Origin: CAZCVI01 sp964502145
Lineage (GTDB): Bacteria; Acidobacteriota; Aminicenantia; UBA2199
Length of the DNA: 64,000 bases
Direction of reading: 5' to 3'
Assembly: GCA_964502145.1 (NCBI GenBank)
Contig: CAZCVI010000027.1
Location: 19,027-83,026 of the forward strand
The notes beneath the pieces are model-generated. The model had not been told where the DNA came from. It did no database searches and worked only from the letters and a program-made list of their open reading frames with translations. A program made the position numbers and the translations under genes. Below, piece after piece: positions 25,856-35,120 of the stretch. Position 1 is the stretch's first letter. Each line of letters opens with the position of its first letter.

Positions 25856-26155
25856 AATTTTCCTCTTCAGATTCAAATGATTATTACTATTAATAAGAAA
25901 ATACCACAAATCTTATAAAAAATCAAGTGAACGGGTCTTATATTTTCATTCTTGTTACATTTTAATGTCCCAGTATATTCATTCGCTGGAGGAAGGACTA
26001 ATGCAAGACTGTCAATGCCCGGTAAACCTGAGGAAACAGGAAGAAAAAGGTTTATTCTGGGGGGTGCGAGAGATTAGAAGAGAGATTTGAAGAAGGAAAA
26101 AGGAGGAATTTTCTCCCAGATTTTTCTGTCATGTTTGGGTTCACAGAAAGATTGT

Positions 26156-27475
26156 TCACCTATCTTGGCTTAATCGATCTTGACCCAGCCTGATCTCCCG
26201 AAGCATCTGGTGTCTGGGATGAGCTGGTAATATACAGGTAATACTTTCTGGTCCGATTTCAAAATCAGGTGGGGGGCAGCCTTCATCTTTCATGGTTTTT
26301 AAGATAGTGGCGATTCCCTGACCTTCCGCTTGCGCCAATTGCAGTTTGACGAATAAATAATTCAATGCTTGGTTTCTCCATAACGCGGATGATTTACCCG
26401 CTTTAAATTTTTCTTGGTTTATACCGGTAGGCAAGCCACCGGGAGAATAAATCTCAATACGGTCGGAGAATACGGTCACCCGCACGGGTTGATTGGATTC
26501 GTAATCCCGGTGTACCAGGGCATTAACCACGGCTTCTTTCAGTGCTCGTTCGGGATATTTTATCTGGTTGGGATGGCTGTCCATTTTATCAAAGGCTATA
26601 TAGGATTGGGCATTCAATAATTGGATCAACCGTTTGGCCTGCTGCACGATTGGTCCGGTAATCTCAAACCGTTCGCCAGTGGGCCCGCTCCTGTCCGGTC
26701 CGTTATAAATGGAAAAAAGAGAATAGGCGCCATCAAAAAAATTCAACGGGTTTTTGCCAAACATTAAAAGAGTAAAATTTCTTAATTTCAATGTGGGGTC
26801 AAGACCTTTTATGCCAGCCAAAGGCGGCACGAAATCGGAAAGCTTCTCTGTGGCGGAGATATATTCTGCCAGTGGTTTATTCGGGGATAGTAGATTCATA
26901 TCTTTCAAATACTCTCTTAAAATAAGTAGATCAAGGTCATCTATGGAGGCACTATCATTTATTCTTCTATCCCAGGGTTCCAACTGGCGTTTCTTGAGCA
27001 TCAGTTCTAAGAACAACCCGTTTCTGGCTTCAATGGTATGGCTGCCGCTACGGATATAATAGGTAGAGCTATCTTTTTTACTAAAGCGATAGGAATGGGC
27101 ATTACCGGAAGCAGGCACAGTAAATACCAGGATACGTTTGGAGCCATCACCGGGAACAGGAAGTTCTTCAACAATCGGAATAATCCCGGGAGTGACCTTC
27201 TCCCGGCAATCGTGCAGTACTTTTCCTGTGATCTCTTTGATTCGACGGGCTGTTAAACCATTTAGGCTGACTCTTGGAAAGCCATATTCATCCACTCCTT
27301 CTGCAGCACCGCATACCACATAACCTCCACCGAGATTGGAATAGTCATTGGCAAAAGCGACAATAGTTTTTATCAGAGCTTCACTATCCGCGACATTTTC
27401 TTTCCACTCTACTCGTTCGCTTTCTCGTTTAGCCAATTCATTTAAATTTATGGTACTCAATGTTGTATCCTCCAT
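26156..27475 (-). CDS. Schlafen/AlbA_2-domain regulator with RecG-like ATP-binding C-terminus
   Basis: 439 residues. The AlbA_2 (Schlafen-type) domain is at 1-130 with ERVEWKENVADSEALIKTIV, AFANDYSNLGGGYVVCG and YYIRSGSHTIEARN. The C-terminal part (about 290-430) has YPERALKEAVVNALVHRDY and VFSDRIEIYSPGGLPTG, as in HATPase_c_4 proteins labelled ATP-dependent DNA helicase RecG-related. These are thought to be regulators rather than helicases. A GGAGGA sits 7 nt before a TTG at 27460 and lies inside the first codons of the frame, so translation may start there rather than at 27475. The short tail repeats LGQDRLSQDR. Confidence 0.82.
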   Translation of the reverse strand: MEDTTLSTINLNELAKRESERVEWKENVADSEALIKTIVAFANDYSNLGGGYVVCGAAEGVDEYGFPRVSLNGLTARRIKEITGKVLHDCREKVTPGIIPIVEELPVPGDGSKRILVFTVPASGNAHSYRFSKKDSSTYYIRSGSHTIEARNGLFLELMLKKRQLEPWDRRINDSASIDDLDLLILREYLKDMNLLSPNKPLAEYISATEKLSDFVPPLAGIKGLDPTLKLRNFTLLMFGKNPLNFFDGAYSLFSIYNGPDRSGPTGERFEITGPIVQQAKRLIQLLNAQSYIAFDKMDSHPNQIKYPERALKEAVVNALVHRDYESNQPVRVTVFSDRIEIYSPGGLPTGINQEKFKAGKSSALWRNQALNYLFVKLQLAQAEGQGIATILKTMKDEGCPPPDFEIGPESITCILPAHPRHQMLREIRLGQDRLSQDR

Positions 27476-27663
27476 TATTGCCCGGTAAGATTCTACCCCA
27501 GCAGATAATAATTGTCAACCCAGAGAATTTTTCCCCTATTGCTTTTATCTCGTTTTATTAGTAGAATCCTATCCAGTTAATAAGATTTGAAAAGACGCGA
27601 TGTTTTTAACGTTATTTTTAACATTCCTATTAACAGTACAGTTAATTGATAGGAGAAACCAAA

Positions 27664-29019
27664 ATGACAGAAGTAAAAGAGTTTACATGGAATAGATACC
27701 CTGAAGCGTGGCAGAAGATACAGGCGCAGGTAGAGAATTACATGGAGGCACATCCGGGTATTGCCAATCTATCGAACCTGATGCGGCTTGGGGCAGGCGC
27801 ACGCTTGATTGATTATATCGACACCCTGGTTGTGAATTCCGAAGCGTGGGCCAGCGAACTTTTAGATATGGGATATATCCGGGAAGGGATGGTGTTCAGT
27901 TTTCCCGGTGCTATTTTACCCGCTGTAGTTCTTTCTACTGATTCTCCCAAGGATACGGGGAATGGCATAGCAATCAAAGTGGATAACGTGGCGCAATTTT
28001 TAATGACCCATGGTCTGACACAACCCATTGAAATTGAGGGCGGACCATTTAGTGGATTGCGCCGGAGCGAGGTGTCCAAGGTGAATCGTGTCAGTCTGTG
28101 GGTAGTGGAACGAAGGCTCGCGGGCATCATGCAACCGGTGCCGCGGCAACCAGGATACTTGCGCTTATATATGAAAACGCTGGACAATTGGTTGACCCGC
28201 CCCCGTTTCTTGCGTGAAGAAAAGATGGCCATGGAACATACCCTGGCCCTGGCAGAACGACAGGTGATGGATGCGGGAAAAGATCTGGCTGCTTTCCTTT
28301 TCTTCGAGGCAGAACGTCGCTATTGGGAATCCCGTAACCGGGCGGCAGGTGTGCAGAAATATTATCTGGACCGCGTCGGTCTGGGTTGGGCGGGTCATGA
28401 TCATCATACGTTTCGTAGTTCACGGCAACATTTCCCCAGATTACTTAAATTTTTTACCACCCTGGGGTTCCAGTTACGCGAACGCTTCTTTGCTGGAGAA
28501 GAAGCCGGGTGGGGGGCACAGGTAGTGGAGCATCCTGTGATTGGTATCACCCTCTTTCTGGATGTGGACCTATCCGCTGATGAATTGGATGTAGATTTCT
28601 TGGCCCATGGGTTACCTGAACGACAAACTCTTGGTACTATTGGGTTGTGGTGTGCATTACATGGTGATTCGATTTTGGAATCGGGGCTTCATCACCTCGC
28701 GGTACTGTCAGACTTCGAGCAATTGGGCGCGAACTTGCTCAAAGAAAATGTTAAGCTGATGAATCCTTTCAGCACTCTTCCGTACCTCAGACAAGCCTTC
28801 ACGCACGGTGAAATGTGGCGGGTTGAAGCACATCGCATCCAAACACTCTTGAAAAACGGCGCGATTTCGGCGGAATCTGCCAAGAATTTTACGGTTCATG
28901 GCGCTGTGGGCAGTCATTTGGAAAATATCCAACGGGAAGACGGGTATAAAGGGTTCAGTCAGAAAGAGGTTTCAAAAATAATCAAGGAAACGGACCCACA
29001 ATTTTATAAACAAGATTGA
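27664..29019 (+). CDS. Hypothetical protein, 451 aa, unrecognised
   Basis: The start at 27664 follows AGGAG by 9 nt; the TTG at 27646 overlaps that site and is rejected. I do not recognise the family. Features: no signal peptide or membrane helix; a His-rich stretch AGHDHHTFRSSRQHFPRL (about residue 245); GAQVVEHPVIGITLFLDVDL (about 288-307); and a conserved-looking FSTLPYLRQAFTHGEMWRVE (about 365-384). Pairs of His near an HP and an acidic LDVDL strand recall metal-dependent beta-sandwich folds such as VOC or DUF1338 dioxygenases, but this is a guess. It is a single gene, not part of an operon. Confidence 0.75.
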   Translation: MTEVKEFTWNRYPEAWQKIQAQVENYMEAHPGIANLSNLMRLGAGARLIDYIDTLVVNSEAWASELLDMGYIREGMVFSFPGAILPAVVLSTDSPKDTGNGIAIKVDNVAQFLMTHGLTQPIEIEGGPFSGLRRSEVSKVNRVSLWVVERRLAGIMQPVPRQPGYLRLYMKTLDNWLTRPRFLREEKMAMEHTLALAERQVMDAGKDLAAFLFFEAERRYWESRNRAAGVQKYYLDRVGLGWAGHDHHTFRSSRQHFPRLLKFFTTLGFQLRERFFAGEEAGWGAQVVEHPVIGITLFLDVDLSADELDVDFLAHGLPERQTLGTIGLWCALHGDSILESGLHHLAVLSDFEQLGANLLKENVKLMNPFSTLPYLRQAFTHGEMWRVEAHRIQTLLKNGAISAESAKNFTVHGAVGSHLENIQREDGYKGFSQKEVSKIIKETDPQFYKQD

Positions 29020-29108
29020 AGAAAAAGCTGAACTCTTCTAAACCCTATTATCTATGGCACTTTCGGGAAAAAAAAGTTATAGTCTGAAAAAAAAATTTGC
29101 CAGGGGGC

Positions 29109-29137
29109 TTGACAAAAGTTTTAATTTCGATTATCCT
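29109..29137 (+). promoter_or_regulatory. Promoter of the tRNA pair
   Basis: TTGACA (29109-29114), 17 bp, TATCCT (29132-29137), 28 bp before tRNA-Gly. Confidence 0.65.
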
Positions 29138-29165
29138 TATACCTTAAATGATGCTGACAAAGTGA

Positions 29166-29240
29166 GCGGGAATAGCTCAGTGGTAGAGCGCGACCTTGCC
29201 AAGGTCGATGTCGCGAGTTCGAATCTCGTTTCCCGCTCCA
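29166..29240 (+). tRNA. tRNA-Gly (GCC)
   Basis: Cloverleaf with acceptor GCGGGAA pairing TTCCCGC, D-loop AGCTCAGTGGTAGAGC, anticodon loop CTTGCCAAG (anticodon GCC), T-arm GCGAGTTCGAATCTCGT, and the 3' CCA encoded. Confidence 0.95.
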
Positions 29241-29250
29241 TTTACTTTGT

Positions 29251-29322
29251 GGCGGCGTAGCCAAGCGGTAAGGCAGCGGTCTGCAAAATCGCTATTCATC
29301 GGTTCAAATCCGGTCGCCGCCT
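29251..29322 (+). tRNA. tRNA-Cys (GCA)
   Basis: Acceptor GGCGGCG pairs CGCCGCC; anticodon loop CTGCAAAAT has anticodon GCA; T-arm CGGTTCAAATCCG; discriminator T as expected for Cys. CCA is not encoded, unlike its neighbour. TTTTT follows and may end the transcript. Confidence 0.94.
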
Positions 29323-29406
29323 TTTTCACGACGAACCGATGAAGCAAACCAAACAACCACTCACCCCAGACACCAACGAAGAGGAGAATTTTATTCTAAA
29401 ATACCC

Positions 29407-30717
29407 ATGAAAACAACACATACCATTATTAACGGAGATTGTCGGCGTATGTCTGAATTGGCCGAGTGTTCGGTGCAACTGGTGGTGACTTCGCCGCCGT
29501 ACTGGCAGTTAAAAGATTATGGTTCCGCCAAGGAGATTGGTTTTAATAGCAGTTACGAGGAATATATCAATCATCTCAACTTGGTCTGGCAGGAAGCTTA
29601 CCGCGTGTTGGATTTTGGTTGTCGGTTGTGTATTAATATTGGCGATCAATACGCCCGTTCGGTTTATTATGGGCGCTATAAAGTGATTCCTATTCAGACC
29701 GAGATCATCCGTTTCTGTGAAACCATTGGTTTTGATTACTTGGGGGCCATTATCTGGCAAAAAGTTGCCACGGTGAACACTTCTGGTGGCGCAACCATCA
29801 TGGGTTCTTATCCTTTCCCCCGCAATGGCATAGTTAAAATGGATTACGAGTTTATTCTCCTGTTCAAGAAACACGGTAAATCAGGGGAAGAGGTGGACTC
29901 TGAAAAAAAAGAGTTATCGCGCATGACCAAGGAAGAATGGAATCTTTATTTTCAGGGTCATTGGCGTTTCCCCGGCGATAAGCAGAAAAAGCATTTGGCC
30001 ATGTTCCCAGTGGAATTACCGCGTCGTTTGATCAAGATGTTTAGCTATGTAGGCGACACCGTGCTGGACCCCTTTGCTGGAAGCGGCACTACTAGCTTGG
30101 CCGCAGTCGAATTGAATCGTAATTCCGTGGGGTATGAGATCAACCCGGAGTTTATCGCTGTTATCAAAGAGAAAGTGGGGGTGGAGGAAAAACGGTTATT
30201 CAGTGAACAGGAATTCCGGTTTAGAAAGCAGAAACCGGGGAAGGTGGCTTTCACGGCGGAGATGGAAAAGTTGCCCTATCTGTTTAAAGACCCGGTGCAA
30301 TTAGATGCAGGTATGCCTGATATTAAGCAGATGCAGTTTGGTTCCAGAATTGATAAAGATAGTAGTCGTGATCGGGAGGAGTATTTCCGGGTGAAACGAA
30401 TCTATTCACCCAGTCTGATTATGCTGAACACTGAGAAAAAAATTCGCCTGCTGGGTGTTCAAGAAGACCCCGCTAAATATGACCAAGCCATGGAGTTCTT
30501 GGGTGACAAGTTGAAGAACAAGCAGTTGTATTTGCGCTTTGATAAAAACTTCCCTGATCGGGAGACAGATGAAGCGATTCCTTGTTATCTCTATTTGAAA
30601 AACCAAACTTTCATTAATGCCCATTTAATTAAAGCGGGTGTGGCACAAGTGGATGATAGCCTTGATTATTCCTTCAAAAATCGTTTCTTGGCGTATATGG
30701 TGGAGCCTAAAGACTAA
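29407..30717 (+). CDS. Beta-class DNA methyltransferase with SNase-like C-terminal domain
   Basis: 436 residues. The catalytic motif IV TSPPYW comes early (residues 28-33). The SAM-binding motif DPFAGSGTTSLAAVELN and YEINPEFIAV come after it, giving the beta order of N4-cytosine or N6-adenine methylases. The C-terminal third (about 325-436) has VKRIYSPSLIMLNTEKKIRL, LLGVQEDPAKYDQAMEFL and TFINAHLIKAGVAQVDD, resembling the staphylococcal nuclease fold. The usual active-site Arg/Glu set is not obvious, so it may be a binding module. No restriction endonuclease gene is adjacent. The last codons overlap the convergent HicB gene by 11 bp. Confidence 0.85.
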   Translation: MKTTHTIINGDCRRMSELAECSVQLVVTSPPYWQLKDYGSAKEIGFNSSYEEYINHLNLVWQEAYRVLDFGCRLCINIGDQYARSVYYGRYKVIPIQTEIIRFCETIGFDYLGAIIWQKVATVNTSGGATIMGSYPFPRNGIVKMDYEFILLFKKHGKSGEEVDSEKKELSRMTKEEWNLYFQGHWRFPGDKQKKHLAMFPVELPRRLIKMFSYVGDTVLDPFAGSGTTSLAAVELNRNSVGYEINPEFIAVIKEKVGVEEKRLFSEQEFRFRKQKPGKVAFTAEMEKLPYLFKDPVQLDAGMPDIKQMQFGSRIDKDSSRDREEYFRVKRIYSPSLIMLNTEKKIRLLGVQEDPAKYDQAMEFLGDKLKNKQLYLRFDKNFPDRETDEAIPCYLYLKNQTFINAHLIKAGVAQVDDSLDYSFKNRFLAYMVEPKD

Positions 30718-30901
30718 GTTGGATTTCTGCTAACGTTCCCATCTTTTCGGCCTCTTCAAGAAAGAGGCTAACCGCAGTTTTTAAATTTTTCTTCGCTTCA
30801 TCAATCGTATTGCCACAACTGGAGACATCCAGTTCCGGGCAGTAGGATATAAGCGTGCGACCTTCTTTAAGGATAATTCCTTCAAATTCAATTGGTAACA
30901 T
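30707..30901 (-). CDS. HicB-family antitoxin-like protein
   Basis: 64 residues from the ATG at 30901: FEGIILKEGRTLISYCPELD, then VSSCGNTIDEAKKNLKTAVS and LFLEEAEKMG, the compact HicB/RNase H-like fold without a C-terminal DNA-binding domain. No HicA toxin is found on either side, so it is an orphan. The longer frame reaching 31045 runs through a palindromic repeat and is not believed. Confidence 0.75.
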   Translation of the reverse strand: MLPIEFEGIILKEGRTLISYCPELDVSSCGNTIDEAKKNLKTAVSLFLEEAEKMGTLAEIQLSL

Positions 30902-31007
30902 CTTTTTTGCCTCAATGTTAATATAAATGAATATCAGAAGATTGTCAATACAGTCATTGAAATAAAATTTTCTCCAGGTAGAGGATACATTGCACGGTAG
31001 AATAAAA

Positions 31008-31057
31008 TAATGCGCCAGGATGGCGCGTCTACGTAGACGCGCCATCCTGGCGCATTA
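31008..31057. repeat. 50-bp perfect palindrome
   Basis: Two 25-bp arms (31008-31032 and 31033-31057) meet with no spacer. Each arm is the GTAGACGCGCC-type hairpin repeat. The whole could extrude as a cruciform and is directly upstream of the HicB gene and downstream of Uma2. Confidence 0.9.
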
Positions 31058-31102
31058 ATAAGCAGCGAAAACATGGTCTTGAATACGATTTCGGGCGAGT
31101 TT

Positions 31103-31669
31103 CTAGGAAGATGTTAAAATGCTTTTGAAATCGAATCGAATCGCGCATGGACCGAGGTCAAAAAGAATTTTGCCATCCACGAACTCTTCCGCAGCCTCGT
31201 ATTTTTCCTTTTGGTTTTGCAAAACGAAAACATTGAGACTTTTGGTATCCGGGGCCACCATGCAATAGTATTTTACCCCCGCTTTTTCATAGAGTTGATA
31301 TTTGATGATCAGATCTTTTCGTTTTGTGGCGGGGGAAAGGATTTCGAACACCACTACCGGGGTTTTTTCCAGTTTAATGATGCCAATACCATCGTCTTCA
31401 TGACATACCACCAGTACATCTGGACACACCACTGTATCTTCTGTGATTTGCCAATCAACTGCACAAATCGATTCGCAACGGTGGCAATCTTCCAACAGAT
31501 TCCGCAATTGCCAGTCAATACGACCGCTGATGCGCTGGTGATTTATTGCCGGAGCTGGAACCATCGCATAAGGTATTCCTTTTATTAATTCCCATCGCCC
31601 TTCCCACTGAAAATATTCGTCATAGGTATAGCGGGGAAGGTCTTCAACTCTCAAGGCATTTGTTTTCAT
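31103..31669 (-). CDS. Uma2-family (DUF820) PD-(D/E)XK protein
   Basis: 188 residues. The start YTYDEYFQWEGRWELIKGIP is the Uma2 signature. The nuclease-like core is TVVCPDVLVVC (Asp), VVVFEILSPATKRKDLIIK (Glu, and Lys further on) and YEKAGVKYYCMVAPDTKSL. GGAGAA precedes the ATG. Uma2 proteins are abundant in some lineages and of unknown biological role. Confidence 0.88.
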   Translation of the reverse strand: MKTNALRVEDLPRYTYDEYFQWEGRWELIKGIPYAMVPAPAINHQRISGRIDWQLRNLLEDCHRCESICAVDWQITEDTVVCPDVLVVCHEDDGIGIIKLEKTPVVVFEILSPATKRKDLIIKYQLYEKAGVKYYCMVAPDTKSLNVFVLQNQKEKYEAAEEFVDGKILFDLGPCAIRFDFKSILTSS

Positions 31670-31734
31670 CGCTTAGCTTCTCCGTTATCAAATATATACT
31701 AGATGATTTGGTTTGTCAATTATTTTTAAAAAAT

Positions 31735-31795
31735 TGAATTCACTATCAAATTTCAGGAACGACTGGACTATATGGACAGATAGGACTTACTGGAC
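31735..31795. repeat. Partial 9-bp-unit element (one end, one arm)
   Basis: End sequence TGAATTCACTATCAAATTT (31735-31753) is a variant of the terminal repeat of the elements at 5822 and 45132. It is followed by units TGGACTATA, TGGACAGAT, AGGACTTAC, TGGAC (31763-31795). The second arm is absent and the array ends 3 bp from the stop codon of the membrane protein gene. Confidence 0.7.
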
Positions 31796-31798
31796 CGA

Positions 31799-33181
31799 CT
31801 ATTCACCGGCCAACATAATCTTTCCTTTAAAGGAAGTAGTATCTTCTAACACTGTTTTCCACTCTGCTCGTTGTGGGTAAAAAATAAGTGGCAGCAGATG
31901 TTTCGGTTCGATCACACCCCCAATACTATGTTCCCTGAAGGGCAGCAGTTTGGGCAGGTTGTTGCGCCATTGTATGTGGCGATACATCTCCGCCAATCGG
32001 TGGTGGTCGCCTTTGTAGATGGCGATTTCGACAGGACCTGATTTTTCTGTTGGTTGCAGATTTTTAAGCAGACCTTTAATATGATTCCCCTCTTTTTGCA
32101 CGAACTCTTTTGAAAAATCACCCAGGATTTTATAATCTTCAATCTCTCGTTGCACTACCGGGTAATTAAAAAGCAAAACCACCAATAGGAACGAGATGAA
32201 AGCATAAAGCAGCACCCTGTTTTTTTTAACACTGTAAAAATAATGGGCCAACAACGCGGCGATCCCCCAAAAACCAATGGATGGAAAAAGCAGGTAACGG
32301 GAAGAGAGCTTGGGCAGCAACGCGAAAAAAAGTGCAAAGAAACCATAACAGAACAGGAAAAACAAAAAGCCCCGTTCTTTCTTGACAAACAGAAAATATC
32401 CTCCAATCAAAAACAAAACCACCACGATGATTATTCCAGTGCTCAAGGGGATGGAGTAGGGGGAAAGGTTCATGGACCGTAACAGGATAAAATAAAATTT
32501 GTAACCCAGGTTTTCTGTTTCCATAAAGCCTGTGTAACTCGCAGTCGCGCCCCATTGCAATGTGATTCGGATAGCGATGAATGCTAACCCGGAAACTGCC
32601 AGAAAAAGACGCCTGGTTTTTTCTTTTTCATATAGGAACAGTGGCAGTATGATCAGTACGGCTGTTTCTTTGGTGAAAAAGGCCAGCACCATGAACAGGA
32701 GATAGAGCCATTTTTTATCATCCCAGTAGAATTTAATGGCCAGTAGTGCGAACAGCAATGACAGTGGGTAAACCAATGCGGCCAAGTTTAGTACAGCCTC
32801 GCTGACAAACACATTCAGCGCGGTGCATAATGCAGCGGAAATGGCGATGACTGGATGAACTTTAAAATGGTGCCACAACACATAAAAAAAAGCGGTGATG
32901 GCTGCTGCGAAGCTAAGCAGCGTGAATAATCGCAACACTGGAACGGATGGTCCGCAGATTTTGATAATAAGCGACAGGATAGCCAGGAAAACGGGGTTAA
33001 AGTCGCGGCCCTCAATAGAAAATATTCCAGCAAAAGAGTTTTGCGCTGTGATAGCACGGCTTATCCAGTGGAAATCGTCCATATAAAAATAGTTGTATTG
33101 GATGTTCCAGTAAAATACTGTGATGATCAGCATCACAAAGAAGCCCACCAGGGGCAAGTGCCAACTTTTTGAGATTTTCAT
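31799..33181 (-). CDS. Multi-pass membrane protein, glycosyltransferase-39/ArnT-like
   Basis: 460 residues from MKISKSWHLP; a longer frame to 33217 has no ribosome site. About ten hydrophobic helices fill residues 5-365 (for example LVGFFVMLIITVFYW, then several Phe/Leu-rich segments). A first periplasmic loop YMDDFHWISRA carries the DD/DE-like acidic pair expected in GT-C glycosyltransferases that use polyprenyl-linked sugars. A soluble C-terminal domain of about 100 residues follows. The family call rests on topology and the acidic loop only. Single gene. Confidence 0.6.
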   Translation of the reverse strand: MKISKSWHLPLVGFFVMLIITVFYWNIQYNYFYMDDFHWISRAITAQNSFAGIFSIEGRDFNPVFLAILSLIIKICGPSVPVLRLFTLLSFAAAITAFFYVLWHHFKVHPVIAISAALCTALNVFVSEAVLNLAALVYPLSLLFALLAIKFYWDDKKWLYLLFMVLAFFTKETAVLIILPLFLYEKEKTRRLFLAVSGLAFIAIRITLQWGATASYTGFMETENLGYKFYFILLRSMNLSPYSIPLSTGIIIVVVLFLIGGYFLFVKKERGFLFFLFCYGFFALFFALLPKLSSRYLLFPSIGFWGIAALLAHYFYSVKKNRVLLYAFISFLLVVLLFNYPVVQREIEDYKILGDFSKEFVQKEGNHIKGLLKNLQPTEKSGPVEIAIYKGDHHRLAEMYRHIQWRNNLPKLLPFREHSIGGVIEPKHLLPLIFYPQRAEWKTVLEDTTSFKGKIMLAGE

Positions 33182-33270
33182 ATTCTCTATTATATCAAAA
33201 AGAAAAACTTTTGCCATGGAAGACAGGGAAAAAAGTAGCAGGAGAGAAGAAAATGGATCATTGAGAATTT

Positions 33271-35034
33271 TTACTTATTTTTTCCCTGTTTTTCTTTCAC
33301 AAACACACGTTTGCCGCTAAAGACTACCGCCAGTTTTTTGATATGGTGAATACCCCGTTCCGTTAGTTCTGTTTCGTATTGTTTATCTTCGATTTGTTGC
33401 AGGGCAGCTTCGGCGGTTACCTGAATTGTCTCTTTTTTACGTTTGTTTACTGCTTTAAATTCGATTATATATCCTACCAGTGCCGGGTTTTTGGGGATAA
33501 TCATAATATCATATCTGCCGTAACCTGATTCTCGGTTGGATTTGATTTCGTGGGTATTGGAAATCCAGACCAGTAATCCTGCTACCAATGCATGATAAAC
33601 TTTTTCCGGTTCCCCTGTCAAATCATGATAACTAAAAACCGCTGTTACCACCATTTGCAGCATTTCTTCGAATAGAGCCACGTCACCAGCGATTAATGCT
33701 TTGAGCATGCTTTCCAGTTTCTCGTTTTCTATTTTGGCCGAGAAATAGTTTTCAACAATGTTGACATAGGCTGTTCTTACTTCCAGGTTGGGAATGGCGA
33801 GAGTGTAGATGGTTTTGCCGGAGTGAATTTCTCTTCGTTTCGATGTGTATTTTAAGTAGCCTGATAATAGCAGGAAGCTCCATAATAAATTGTCACGGAC
33901 CGTTATTTCTTGCATCACCATGTTTTCGTCAATGATTTTCTCCAAAGGTTCACCTTGGATGAGTTGTTCCAGTTCTTTCTTTAATTCTTTTCCTCCTTTG
34001 GAGAGGAAGAAGCCGATTAGTTCATTATTGGAGGTATTGAGCCAGTAGGGTAGTAATTCGTGGTCGATGTTTTCCAGAAAGTTGATAATTGACCACGGGT
34101 TATAAATCACTTGGCTGCCGAACATGTACCCGTTATACCATTGTTTAACCTCGTCATACCGGTCTATCAGATTAAAATCTGTCAGTAATGCTTCGACTTC
34201 TTTTTCTGTGAAGCCGAATTTGTCATTAAATTCATTGGATGTCAAGGTATAAACCCCTGGGTTATTGAGTCCAGAGAAAATCGATTCTTTGGCAATGCGT
34301 AAGATACCTGTGACAATTCCTTTTTCCAGATATTCATCGGTATCTTTTAAACCACCGCACAGGAACCCCTGGATAAATTGGATGATTTGTTCATAATAAT
34401 TATAGGTAAAACCAGCATGAATGGGGGCATCGTATTCATCGATCAGAATAACCGCCCGTTCATTATAGTAGCGGCTCAAAAAAACCAGCAGTTTTTCCAA
34501 ACTGTTTCCATAGTCGCTTATGCTTCCTTTCAAGTCAACAATGAGCTTGAAAAAATCTTTTTCCTGGGATTTCAATAATGGGCTGTGCAACAGATAATCA
34601 TGTTTAAGATATTCGTTCTTGATCAGGTATTTGATCTTACTCATGCAGGTTTCCCATTCCGGTTCTTTAATGCTGCGAAAAGAGAGGAATATTACCGGGT
34701 GTTTCCCCATGATATCCTGGTATTCCTGACCCGTCTTGTTAATGTTGAGGTTCTCGAAGAGTTTTTTATAGGAATTTTTTGGCAAGTCGTTTTTATGGGT
34801 AGGATACTGTCCATCAGTATCCGGCAGTACTGCTTCCGGGCAGCAGTCATAAAAGTATTTTATCATGGATATATTGAGCGTTTTGCCAAATCGTCTGGGG
34901 CGGGGAATCAGGAGGATTTTATCCCCTTTGTCAATGATATCTTTGATCAACAGGGTTTTATCCACATAACGGTAGTTCCCTGTCACCACGTCTTTGAAGT
35001 TGGATATGCCAAGTGGAAGCTTCTGTTTTTTCAT
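33271..35034 (-). CDS. AAA-ATPase-like / PDDEXK_9 protein
   Basis: 587 residues, same architecture as the ATPase-nuclease part of the TIR genes but without TIR. It begins LPLGISNFKDVVTGNYRYVD, with Walker A-like PRPRRFGKTLNISM and VILIDEYDAPIHAG. The C-terminal nuclease fold has GYGRYDIMIIPKNP and YIIEFKAVNKRKKE, so Asp, Glu and Lys are in place. Proteins of this type are common, often in many copies, in anaerobic genomes; their function is unknown. GGTGA precedes the ATG. Sequence identity to the TIR paralogs is low, so it is not a recent copy. Confidence 0.85.
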   Translation of the reverse strand: MKKQKLPLGISNFKDVVTGNYRYVDKTLLIKDIIDKGDKILLIPRPRRFGKTLNISMIKYFYDCCPEAVLPDTDGQYPTHKNDLPKNSYKKLFENLNINKTGQEYQDIMGKHPVIFLSFRSIKEPEWETCMSKIKYLIKNEYLKHDYLLHSPLLKSQEKDFFKLIVDLKGSISDYGNSLEKLLVFLSRYYNERAVILIDEYDAPIHAGFTYNYYEQIIQFIQGFLCGGLKDTDEYLEKGIVTGILRIAKESIFSGLNNPGVYTLTSNEFNDKFGFTEKEVEALLTDFNLIDRYDEVKQWYNGYMFGSQVIYNPWSIINFLENIDHELLPYWLNTSNNELIGFFLSKGGKELKKELEQLIQGEPLEKIIDENMVMQEITVRDNLLWSFLLLSGYLKYTSKRREIHSGKTIYTLAIPNLEVRTAYVNIVENYFSAKIENEKLESMLKALIAGDVALFEEMLQMVVTAVFSYHDLTGEPEKVYHALVAGLLVWISNTHEIKSNRESGYGRYDIMIIPKNPALVGYIIEFKAVNKRKKETIQVTAEAALQQIEDKQYETELTERGIHHIKKLAVVFSGKRVFVKEKQGKNK

Positions 35035-35120
35035 TGTTTTTCACCATGAATAGTATAACATTTATGGACAGGGATTTCAACTAGTTGATTTTTGCATGGT
35101 TTTGGTTTAAAGTATTGGTT

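Noticed and set aside
30902..31045. Longer HicB start at 31045
   Set aside because: The added residues are encoded by half of the 50-bp palindrome and an AT-rich spacer.
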